Shown here piece by piece: positions 1 through 6,488 of a DNA stretch of 9,197 nt. This DNA comes from an uncultured Candidatus Melainabacteria bacterium (GTDB taxonomy: Bacteria; Cyanobacteriota; Vampirovibrionia; Gastranaerophilales; Gastranaerophilaceae). The number at the start of each line of letters is the position of its first letter. The first letter of the stretch is position 1. Made by a program: the position numbers and the translations under genes. The stretch lies in contig CAKURN010000046.1 in NCBI GenBank assembly GCA_934675695.1, positions 1-9,197 on the forward strand, read 5' to 3'. The notes beneath the pieces are model-generated. The model searched no databases and was not told where the DNA came from. It worked only from the letters and a program-made list of their open reading frames with translations.

Positions 1-306
1 ACGCTATATTTAGCGGATGATACAATTTGGTGTAAAGAAGTAAATGAAACGCTAGAAAAGTTTTCTCCAGATGCAATCGTTGTAAATGCATGTGGTGCAA
101 CTGTATTAAATAGTGAAAGATTGATTATGAATATTGATGATATAGAAGAAGTTTTAAAAAATGCTGAAAATGCGACCGTAATTGCAAGTCACATGGATAC
201 AGTAAGTCATTTGACGGTTACAAGAAGTGATTTAAAAGATTTTAAAAACAAAAATAATATTGATAATTTATTGATACCTGAAGATGGTGAAAATATTTGT
301 ATTTAA
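1..306 (+). CDS. MBL-fold metallo-hydrolase, C-terminal fragment (5' end outside window)
   Basis: The frame is open from base 1 to a TAA and encodes the last 101 residues of a larger protein. The fragment starts with LYLADDTIW, which matches the strand carrying the metal-bridging Asp in metallo-beta-lactamase-fold hydrolases (usually AGDT; here the Gly is Asp, and fragment D7 is the likely ligand). IVVNACGA follows, then IASHMD, whose H64 is the expected last metal ligand, and a TRSDL..LIPEDGE ending. This order is typical of UlaG-like or general MBL-fold hydrolases that bind two metal ions in the cytoplasm. The substrate cannot be inferred, because the HxHxDH motif lies upstream of the window. 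An internal ATG at 127 is not a plausible start, since the conserved sequence continues upstream of it. The family is fairly secure, the function is not. Confidence 0.8.
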   Translation, partial: TLYLADDTIWCKEVNETLEKFSPDAIVVNACGATVLNSERLIMNIDDIEEVLKNAENATVIASHMDTVSHLTVTRSDLKDFKNKNNIDNLLIPEDGENICI

Positions 307-342
307 GGCATTAATCTAGAAAGAAGAATTTAATAATTTATA

Positions 343-369
343 TTTAGCGATACAGAACTGTGCTAAACT
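343..369 (+). promoter_or_regulatory. Nested dyad overlapping a putative extended -10 promoter of the DUF1848 gene
   Basis: Outer arms TTTAGC (343-348) and GCTAAA (362-367) are perfect inverted repeats. Inside them ACAG (352-355) and CTGT (358-361) form a second perfect repeat around AA, with an unpaired GAT on the left side. The right arms overlap TGCTAAACT (361-369), which reads as an extended -10 (TG-N-TAAACT); no good -35 is visible. An AAGG (375-378) lies 9 nt before the ATG at 388. No T-run follows the dyad, so it does not look like an intrinsic terminator. A repressor operator is the simplest reading, but this is inference. Confidence 0.4.
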
Positions 370-387
370 ATAAAAAGGTTAAAAAAT

Positions 388-1335
388 ATGATAATCAACA
401 CAGGTTCTAGAACAGATACAGTTCAATATTATTCTAATTGGCTTTTAAACAGATTTAAAGATGGTTTTGTTTATTCAAGAAACCCTCTATTTCCAAACAA
501 AATCACAAAATACGAACTAAATCCAAAAGTTCTTGATTGTGTTGTATTTTGTTCAAAAAACTATGAACCGATTTTAAAGAGATTAACAGAAATTACTGAC
601 AAATTTAATACTTATTTTTACTACACAATAACAGCCTATGATAAAGACATTGAACCCAATGTTCCAAATATAAAAGAAAGTATAGAAACTTTAATTAAAT
701 TATCAAAAATCGTTGGAAAACAAAGAATAGCTTGGCGATATGACCCGATTCTTCTGACTGAAAAATATACAAAAGAAACTCACTATGAAACTTTTGACTA
801 TATGGCAAAAAACCTCTCTCCTTATATCGATAGATGTGTTTTTAGTTTTGTTGAAATGTATAAAAAATTAAAAACAAACATGCCTGAAATTATTTTGCTA
901 ACTGAAAAAGACAAAAACGAAATTGCAAAAAATATCGGTCTAATCGCAAAAAAATACAATATGACAATTCAAACTTGTGCAACAATTGAAAATTATGAAA
1001 AATTCAACATTTTAAAATCAGGCTGTATAACATCTGACATTTTAGGAAAAGCAAATAACATAAAATTCAAAAAATTTCGACACACAGGCAATAGAAAAGG
1101 CTGTCGTTGTATAGATAATAGAAATATTGGTGACTATGATACTTGTCCAAATGGTTGTAAATACTGCTATGCAAACCAAAATCCAAAAATCGCTCAAGAA
1201 AATTACAAAAAGCACAACCCTGATGATTTAATGATTTTAGGAAATTTAAAACCAACAGACGAAATTCAAAATAGCAACCAAAAATCTTTTTTAGTTGAAG
1301 TTGAACAAACCAAATTATTTAATACTTTAAACTAA
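388..1335 (+). CDS. DUF1848 family protein with C-terminal radical-SAM-like cysteine cluster
   Basis: This 315-residue protein matches the DUF1848 pattern from end to end: an N-terminal INTGSRTDTVQYYSNWL segment, YSRNPLFPN, VVFCSKN (more usually FWTKN), YYTITAYDKDIEPNVPN, the signature WRYDPILLT and a SFVEMY segment. The C-terminal end reads GCRCIDNRNIGDYDTCPNGC followed by KYCYAN. C239 and C241 form a CxC pair. C253, C257 and C260 form CX3CX2C, the spacing that holds the [4Fe-4S] cluster in radical SAM enzymes, but here near the C-terminus. Pfam notes this resemblance for the family; the reaction is unknown to me. It appears soluble, with no signal peptide or membrane segment. An AAGG lies upstream of the ATG. 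Its 3' end converges on ispE with only 7 bases between. The family call is strong; an iron-sulfur cluster is inferred. Confidence 0.88.
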   Translation: MIINTGSRTDTVQYYSNWLLNRFKDGFVYSRNPLFPNKITKYELNPKVLDCVVFCSKNYEPILKRLTEITDKFNTYFYYTITAYDKDIEPNVPNIKESIETLIKLSKIVGKQRIAWRYDPILLTEKYTKETHYETFDYMAKNLSPYIDRCVFSFVEMYKKLKTNMPEIILLTEKDKNEIAKNIGLIAKKYNMTIQTCATIENYEKFNILKSGCITSDILGKANNIKFKKFRHTGNRKGCRCIDNRNIGDYDTCPNGCKYCYANQNPKIAQENYKKHNPDDLMILGNLKPTDEIQNSNQKSFLVEVEQTKLFNTLN

Positions 1336-1342
1336 ATAAATT

Positions 1343-2131
1343 TTAAGCATTACTGAAAGCTTCTTTAATTCCGTATGGGATAGCGTGTAGATTTTCTATT
1401 ACGATATAATTTTCATCCAATTCAAAATCGACAGTTTTGTTTTTTATAAAAAACGTTGGACCGGAGCCGGACATTTGCATTCCTTTTGAATTTAAAAATT
1501 GAAGTTCTTTGTATTTGCTTAAAAGGGCAAATTCTAAATCATTTTTAAGAACAGAAGTCTTATCCAGATAATCGAATGCTTCATAAGCTTCTTTTGCAGA
1601 GATTTTTAGATTTTTCGGTTTAACAAGGCTCAATTCAAAATTACAAAAAGGCAAATCGGTCAATTTTTCTCCTCTACCTTCACACAATTTTGTGCCGCCT
1701 TCAATACAAAAATTCAAATCTGAACCCAATTTTGCTGCCAGTTTGTGGAGTTCAATTTTGTCTAATGGTTCATTAAATAATTTATTCAAACCAAACAAAA
1801 CCCCCGCTCCATCTGTCGAACCACCTGCCAGTCCTGCACACACCGGGATATTTTTTTCTATAAAAATCGAAACTTTTGCAGTTTTTTTAGTGGTTTTTAA
1901 AAACAATTCTATTGCTTTATAGCAGAGATTTTTTTCGTCGTAAGGTATTTCTGTATTATTACCGGAAAGGAAAATTCCTTCCCCATCTTCTAATTTTATT
2001 GTCAAAAAATCAAAAAGGCTAATTGCTTGCATTGTGCTTTTGATTGGGTGAAAACCTGTTATAGTGTCTTTTTTAGATACTTTTAAATCGAGGTTAATTT
2101 TTGCAGGGCATTGTATTTTGATTGTTTTCAT
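1343..2131 (-). CDS. ispE: 4-diphosphocytidyl-2-C-methyl-D-erythritol kinase (GHMP kinase)
   Basis: IspE phosphorylates the 2-hydroxyl of CDP-methylerythritol with ATP in the non-mevalonate (MEP) isoprenoid pathway, in the cytosol. At 262 residues it is slightly shorter than the usual 280-300. Visible motifs are PAKINLDL near the N-terminus (K11 is the catalytic Lys), the GHMP ATP loop PVCAGLAGGSTDGA (96-109, usually P..AGLGGGSSDAA), LGSDLNFCIEGG (135-146, with catalytic Asp D138) and MSGSGPTFF (220-228). The segment after the catalytic Asp is SDLNF where most homologues have ADVPF, a noticeable substitution. The ATG overlaps the rsmA stop as ATGA, and a GAGGA lies 9 nt upstream inside rsmA, so translation is probably coupled. 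rsmA-ispE adjacency is common in several phyla. No terminator is evident before the convergent neighbour. Confidence 0.95.
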   Translation of the reverse strand: MKTIKIQCPAKINLDLKVSKKDTITGFHPIKSTMQAISLFDFLTIKLEDGEGIFLSGNNTEIPYDEKNLCYKAIELFLKTTKKTAKVSIFIEKNIPVCAGLAGGSTDGAGVLFGLNKLFNEPLDKIELHKLAAKLGSDLNFCIEGGTKLCEGRGEKLTDLPFCNFELSLVKPKNLKISAKEAYEAFDYLDKTSVLKNDLEFALLSKYKELQFLNSKGMQMSGSGPTFFIKNKTVDFELDENYIVIENLHAIPYGIKEAFSNA

Positions 2132-2970
2132 TGGTTAAATTCCTCAAGAGCAACAGAAATATCTCTTATTTTTTCTATAGATAATTTTTCTCCACGTTGC
2201 GATTTATCTATATTAGCTTTTTTAAGAGCTTCTTCAACACCCAAAAAACCGGCATTTAATAGAGAATTTTTGATATTTTTTCTTCTTGCTTGAAAAATCG
2301 CTTTTACTGTTTTTCTGAATAGTTTTGTTATAGGCACTTTTGGTTCATCTTTTACAACAAACTTTACAATAGCACTATCAACTTTTGGCGAAGGGGAAAA
2401 ACAGTTTTTAGGTACGTCTTTGATGATTTTTGTATCACAGTACATTTGTGACAAAATCGACAATTGCCCGTATTGTTTGTTTTCAGAGTTTTCGTTTGCT
2501 ATGATTCTTTGTGCAACTTCTTTTTGAACCATTAAAACAAGTTCAGAAATTCTTGAGCGGTTTTTGTGATTGTTTTCATCTACCTCACCTAACAAATGCA
2601 CCAAAATAGGACTCGTTATGTAATAAGGAATGTTTGCTATTACTTTTATTTTGTTGTTTTCAAAAGGCAAATCTTCTATATTTGTTTTTAATATATCTTG
2701 TTCAAAAAGATGGAAATTTTCAAACTTCGACAAATTTTTGTTTAAAACTTTAATTGCATCTTTATCGATTTCAACTGCGACGACTTTTTTTGCTTTTTGA
2801 ACCAACTTTTCTGTTACAAAACCCAACCCTGGTCCGATTTCTAGTATTTCATCGCCAGATTGTGCATTGTTTGCAATAAAATCAATAATTTCGCTACTAG
2901 TTAAGAAATTTTGCCCGAGAGATTTTTTTGCTTTAAAGTTTTTTGCTCTAATTGAATAATTTAAGTCCAT
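2128..2970 (-). CDS. rsmA: 16S rRNA (adenine1518/1519-N6)-dimethyltransferase
   Basis: RsmA (KsgA) transfers four methyl groups from S-adenosylmethionine to two adjacent adenines of the 16S helix-45 loop late in small-subunit assembly. The 280-residue length is normal. Motifs in order are KKSLGQNFL (15-23), the SAM-binding EIGPGLGFVT (44-53), VVAVEID (63-69, the acidic residue that holds the ribose), the catalytic NIPYYITSPI (113-122), LMVQKEVAQRI (146-156), YGQLSILSQMY (167-177) and the C-terminal CFSPSPKVDSAIV (190-202). The residues before KSLGQNFL are about as many as in other family members, which supports this ATG. No Shine-Dalgarno precedes it; a promoter ends 6 nt upstream, so a leaderless mRNA is predicted. 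First gene of an operon with ispE, divergent from the glutamate-cysteine ligase. Confidence 0.97.
   Translation of the reverse strand: MDLNYSIRAKNFKAKKSLGQNFLTSSEIIDFIANNAQSGDEILEIGPGLGFVTEKLVQKAKKVVAVEIDKDAIKVLNKNLSKFENFHLFEQDILKTNIEDLPFENNKIKVIANIPYYITSPILVHLLGEVDENNHKNRSRISELVLMVQKEVAQRIIANENSENKQYGQLSILSQMYCDTKIIKDVPKNCFSPSPKVDSAIVKFVVKDEPKVPITKLFRKTVKAIFQARRKNIKNSLLNAGFLGVEEALKKANIDKSQRGEKLSIEKIRDISVALEEFNQ
2141..2145 (-). promoter_or_regulatory. Shine-Dalgarno of ispE inside the rsmA 3' end
   Basis: On the minus strand GAGGA lies 9 nt before the ispE ATG and within the last codons of rsmA. Together with the ATGA stop/start overlap it fixes the ispE start and suggests coupled translation. 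Confidence 0.65.
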
Positions 2971-2976
2971 ATTCTT

Positions 2977-3005
2977 ATTTTAAACAAAAATAGCAAAACT
3001 GTCTA
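2977..3005 (-). promoter_or_regulatory. Predicted sigma-70-type promoter of rsmA-ispE
   Basis: On the minus strand TAGACA (3005-3000) and TAAAAT (2982-2977) each match the -35 and -10 consensus at 5 of 6 positions, separated by an ideal 17-nt spacer. Only 6 nt separate the -10 from the rsmA ATG, so transcription should begin at or next to the start codon. The start site itself is inferred. Confidence 0.6.
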
Positions 3006-3025
3006 ACTATTAAAATTACAATTTA

Positions 3026-3034
3026 TGGTAAGAT
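3026..3034 (+). promoter_or_regulatory. Predicted extended -10 promoter of the glutamate-cysteine ligase gene
   Basis: TGGTAAGAT is an extended -10 (TG-N-TAAGAT). No good -35 is seen at the expected place (about 3005-3011), which abuts the -35 of the divergent rsmA promoter. The hexamer ends 6 nt before the ATG at 3041, so the mRNA is likely to be leaderless. Confidence 0.5.
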
Positions 3035-3040
3035 TTGAAT

Positions 3041-4390
3041 ATGCAAAAAACGATAGAAAAAATTGAATTAAAAGAACAAAAACAAAAAGAAGAAAATACA
3101 CTTTCTTTAAAACAAATAGAAGGTTTTTACAAAAACAAAAACAAAAAAGAATTTTTCGGTTTAGAATATGAAAGATTGAGTTTGGATAAAAAGACTCTAA
3201 AAAATGCACCATACGATACTATGGAAAAAATCATAAAAGATTTTTCAAAAATTTTAAATTGGGAATTGTTATTTGATAACGAAACAGTTATAGGTGCAAA
3301 AGACAAAAATGGAAATTCTATTTCGCTAGAGCCGGGTTGTCAAATGGAAATCAGTATAAAACCACTAGAAAATATACTGGATATTGATTTGGCATTAACA
3401 AAATACGTAAATTTGTTAGATAAAATTGCAGATATTTATGACGTTTGTTTTTTGGGGTATGGGGTTAGTCCTTATTCAAATGTTGATGAGATTTCTTTGC
3501 TTCCAAAAAAACGCTACGAAATAATGAACAACTACTTGCCAAATTGTTCTTATGGTGAATTGTGTCAAAAAATGATGAGAAAAACAGCAGGTATCCAAGT
3601 AAACATTGACTATACCAATAATATTGATGCGTATTACAAAATAAAATTCTTTAATTTGATTATGCCTTTTATGTCGGGGCTTTTTTCTAACAGTCCTATT
3701 GAAAATAATTATATTATAGAAAACAAATCTCAAAGAAGCTATATTTGGCAATATACAGGCAAAAACAGATGTAATTTGTTTTATAAAGATGTGTTTAAAG
3801 GTTTTAATCAAAAGAAAAATATATTCAAAAATTACCTAAAAGCTGTTCTTAACGTGCCGATGGTTTTTATCGAAAGAAACAATGAAACAATCCCGATAGA
3901 TGGAAAAATAAACTTTCTTCAATTTTTAAATGAAGGTTACAAAGATTATTTTGCAACAATGAATGACTACATTTTGCACCAGAGTCTATGTTTTCCTGAT
4001 GTAAGATTAAAAAAATACATAGAAATCAGAAACCATGATAGTCAAAATCCCAAAATGGCACTTGCTTTGTGTGCGTTTTATAAAGGGCTATTGCAAAATA
4101 GAATAGAAGATTTATTGAAGCATTTTTCATATTTAAAAATTGATGAAATAGAAAAAAACATCCAAAATGCGTCGAAATTTGGTCTTGATTTTAAAACTCC
4201 AGACAATAAAGAAGCTTGGGAAATTGTTTCTGAATTGTATAAAATTTCTTCTTTAAATTTGTCTTCAAAAGAAAGAATTTACCTAGAGCCGATTTTTGAA
4301 ATCATTAAAACGAGAAAAACAAACGCAGATATTTTAATTGATTACGGTTTTAAAAGTGCAAAAGATGTTGTTGAATATTATCTAAATTAA
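3041..4390 (+). CDS. gshA: Glutamate-cysteine ligase, GCS2 (plant/cyanobacterial-type GshA) family
   Basis: The likely reaction is ATP-dependent ligation of L-glutamate and L-cysteine to gamma-glutamylcysteine, the first step of glutathione synthesis. From the ATG the protein has 449 residues. After a Lys/Glu-rich leader of about 35 residues come GLEYERL (40-46, metal-binding acidic residues), SLEPGCQMEIS (95-105, usually LEPGGQ.E), MMRKTAGIQVNIDY (178-191), SNSPIENN (216-223), the QRSYIWQYT segment and YIEIRNHDSQ (326-335). This is the motif order of the GCS2 family rather than the E. coli GshA fold. A TTG at 3035 is in frame, but the promoter geometry favours ATG 3041. It stands alone between divergent rsmA and the kinase operon. 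No glutathione synthetase gene is nearby, and other GCS2 ligases make other gamma-glutamyl products, so the exact product is less certain than the family. Confidence 0.85.
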   Translation: MQKTIEKIELKEQKQKEENTLSLKQIEGFYKNKNKKEFFGLEYERLSLDKKTLKNAPYDTMEKIIKDFSKILNWELLFDNETVIGAKDKNGNSISLEPGCQMEISIKPLENILDIDLALTKYVNLLDKIADIYDVCFLGYGVSPYSNVDEISLLPKKRYEIMNNYLPNCSYGELCQKMMRKTAGIQVNIDYTNNIDAYYKIKFFNLIMPFMSGLFSNSPIENNYIIENKSQRSYIWQYTGKNRCNLFYKDVFKGFNQKKNIFKNYLKAVLNVPMVFIERNNETIPIDGKINFLQFLNEGYKDYFATMNDYILHQSLCFPDVRLKKYIEIRNHDSQNPKMALALCAFYKGLLQNRIEDLLKHFSYLKIDEIEKNIQNASKFGLDFKTPDNKEAWEIVSELYKISSLNLSSKERIYLEPIFEIIKTRKTNADILIDYGFKSAKDVVEYYLN

Positions 4391-4412
4391 AATATTAAAA
4401 AATATATAAAAA

Positions 4413-4440
4413 TTGCCTTTAAAACTATAATTGGTACAAT
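4413..4440 (+). promoter_or_regulatory. Predicted promoter of the kinase-regulator-ATPase operon
   Basis: TTGCCT (4413-4418) is a fair -35, followed after 16 nt by TACAAT (4435-4440), a -10 matching 5 of 6 positions that also carries the extended TG (TGGTACAAT). The -10 ends 6 nt before the ATG at 4447, and no Shine-Dalgarno is present. The predicted start site is the A of the ATG. Confidence 0.6.
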
Positions 4441-4446
4441 TTTTAT

Positions 4447-6480
4447 ATGACTAGAGTTTTTTTATTAAAAAATGCAGATAATATATCTGATATCGCCAGT
4501 ATTCTTGTTAAAAACGATTTTTCTGTTTCTACAATAGATACAAATCAAAATCCCGAGGATATTTTTTCTCAAATAAACAATGAATCGCCTGATGTTATTT
4601 TGGTTGATGATGATTTTGAAAACGCTCAGTATTTGGTTTATCAAATAAAATCCGATTCAAAAAACAACTCACAGGTTATTCTTCTTATGAAAAATTCAAA
4701 TGAAAAAGAATTAATAAACTTGTGCGACGCATTAATTCAATATCCATTGAATGAAACAATACTTTTATCTACGATTAATTCTCATTTGAAAACAAAAAAA
4801 TCTTTAGATAGGTTATATGAAAATAACAAAGAATTGTCAAGAAGTTTGTACCAACTGAATGTATTATATAATACAAGTTCTCAGTTTGCAGGAACATTGA
4901 ACACCAAAAAACTCTATGACATTATGATAGAAGCAATGGAAAAAACGCTCAGTTTCGATATTTCTTGTGCAATGATATTTAATTCGTTCAACAAACCTGA
5001 GTTTTTCTTAAATACGCTTTATACTCCTTGTGAAAATTTAATAAATGCTCTAAAAATACGTTCTATTTTGAATTTTGATTCAATGATGGAAAAGACAAAG
5101 TTTTTTGTTGAAAAAGATTTTTCAAATATTGAAACAATTCAAAAAACAAAACAAGCCCGCTCAAATAGAATTTTTGGTGTTGAAGTAATCAGCTATGATT
5201 CTTTGTATGCACCGATAAAAGTCGGCGATGAGTTTTTTGGTGTTGTAGAATTGTTTAGACAAACTCCGTTTTCTAGCGAAGATGTGACTTGTTTTCAAGC
5301 AATAGCTCACCAAGTCGCTTTGCCATTAAGAAGTGCAAAATTATATGAAGAAATTTCGATTACAAATAAAAAATTAGAAAAATTAGAAAAATTAAAATCA
5401 GAATTTGTATCTATCGTATCCCACGAGCTTAGGACACCTTTGACCCCGATTAACAATTCTTTAGAAATCGTATTATCTAACCAAGCAGGCGAAATTACAG
5501 ACGAAGTAAGAAATTTTATTTCGATGGCAAAAAGAAATATCCAAAGGCTCTCCGGAATTATCGAAGATTTGCTGGATTTGTCAAGAATACAAACCGGAAA
5601 ATTGGATTTTAGATACAAAAATATCAACATAACTTCTTCTTTAGAATTGTTATTAAAAACTTTTTATCAAACAGCAAATGAAAAAAACATAAGCATTTCT
5701 TTAGATGTCAAAAATGAACTTCCTGAAATATACGCTGATGTCAGAAGAATAGAGCAAATATTTACAAATTTGGTTTCAAATGCTCTAAAATTCACATCAG
5801 ATAATGGAAGAATTTCAATCGTTGCAGATGTTGTAAATGAAAAAGAAATAAATTCTGAAGAACTTATTTTGCCAAAAGTTCAGCCAAAAGGTGATTATAT
5901 CAAGATTTCTGTTTGTGATACAGGAATTGGTATAAATAAAGAAGATATTCCAAAAATCTTTGACAAATTTTCTCAAATCGAAAGCAGCCTAAATCGCAAC
6001 AAAGGCGGCGTTGGTCTGGGGCTTACTATTACAAAACAACTGATTGATTCACACTTAGGGCTTATTGAAGTTATTTCGCAAGAGCAACAAGGTTCAACAT
6101 TCAATGTTTATTTGCCTTTGATTGATGAATGCAAAGTTTTTGTTATGAATTTATCGAAAGCACTCATAAATTCTGAAACAGGCGTGATTAAAATTTCTTT
6201 TAATGATTCTGATAAAAACATAATTCAAAATCTAAAAGATAACAAAATCTTGGTTCTTGGAAAAAATTCAAAAGAATATACATTGCAAAAAAATGACCAC
6301 TTTGAATATTATGCTTATATACCCAATATTTCTAACAGTTCTTTTGTAGCAGTTACTTCGACGCTTGTTGATTATTGTAATAAAAATTCTCAAAATTCTT
6401 GTGGTATAATGTTTAACAAAGTTCATAGTTCAACAGATGGTTGTGATGCTGTCGTTTTGATGAAAAAGTTAGAAGATTAA
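4447..6480 (+). CDS. Soluble hybrid sensor histidine kinase: pseudo-receiver, GAF, HisKA, HATPase, extra C-terminal tail
   Basis: This 677-residue protein has no membrane segment, so it should sense a cytoplasmic signal or partner. Residues 1-115 resemble a receiver domain. They keep PDVILVDDD (D54 is the probable phosphoacceptor position), but the N-terminal acidic pair is replaced by K8/N9 and the conserved KP is YP (99-100). A coiled segment leads to a GAF domain (about 131-298). A Leu/Lys-rich helix (about 300-318) joins it to HisKA, whose IVSHELRTPL carries phosphoacceptor H326. The HATPase domain has the N box (N441, N445), the D box CDTGIGI (490-496) and GGVGLGLTI (520-528), so the kinase looks active. 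About 119 residues after FNVYLPL (559-677) match nothing I recognise. First gene of an operon; the response regulator starts 8 nt downstream. The ATG sits directly before the first strand of the receiver fold. Signal unknown. Confidence 0.92.
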   Translation: MTRVFLLKNADNISDIASILVKNDFSVSTIDTNQNPEDIFSQINNESPDVILVDDDFENAQYLVYQIKSDSKNNSQVILLMKNSNEKELINLCDALIQYPLNETILLSTINSHLKTKKSLDRLYENNKELSRSLYQLNVLYNTSSQFAGTLNTKKLYDIMIEAMEKTLSFDISCAMIFNSFNKPEFFLNTLYTPCENLINALKIRSILNFDSMMEKTKFFVEKDFSNIETIQKTKQARSNRIFGVEVISYDSLYAPIKVGDEFFGVVELFRQTPFSSEDVTCFQAIAHQVALPLRSAKLYEEISITNKKLEKLEKLKSEFVSIVSHELRTPLTPINNSLEIVLSNQAGEITDEVRNFISMAKRNIQRLSGIIEDLLDLSRIQTGKLDFRYKNINITSSLELLLKTFYQTANEKNISISLDVKNELPEIYADVRRIEQIFTNLVSNALKFTSDNGRISIVADVVNEKEINSEELILPKVQPKGDYIKISVCDTGIGINKEDIPKIFDKFSQIESSLNRNKGGVGLGLTITKQLIDSHLGLIEVISQEQQGSTFNVYLPLIDECKVFVMNLSKALINSETGVIKISFNDSDKNIIQNLKDNKILVLGKNSKEYTLQKNDHFEYYAYIPNISNSSFVAVTSTLVDYCNKNSQNSCGIMFNKVHSSTDGCDAVVLMKKLED

Positions 6481-6488
6481 GGAAAGCC

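Noticed and set aside
343..376. Dyad after the MBL-fold gene as an intrinsic terminator
   Set aside because: It is followed by an A-rich, not T-rich, stretch on the plus strand, and the stem has a 3-nt bulge.
1341..1364. AAGC...GCTT hairpin at the ispE/DUF1848 convergent junction as a terminator
   Set aside because: The stem is only about 4 bp with a long loop and no proper T-run, and it lies in the ispE coding end.
3035..3040. In-frame TTG start for the glutamate-cysteine ligase, two codons before the ATG
   Set aside because: It has no Shine-Dalgarno and lies between the predicted -10 and the predicted transcription start; ATG 3041 fits the same 6-nt spacing as its neighbours.
3476..3811. 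111-codon minus-strand open frame within the ligase gene, and similar shadow frames elsewhere
   Set aside because: They lie wholly opposite or inside genes with strong family motifs, lack Shine-Dalgarno sequences and encode nothing recognisable.
5366..5398. Tandem TTAGAAAAA-like repeat in the kinase gene
   Set aside because: It encodes the KKLEKLEKLK part of the signalling helix before HisKA and is explained by coiled-coil coding in AT-rich DNA.
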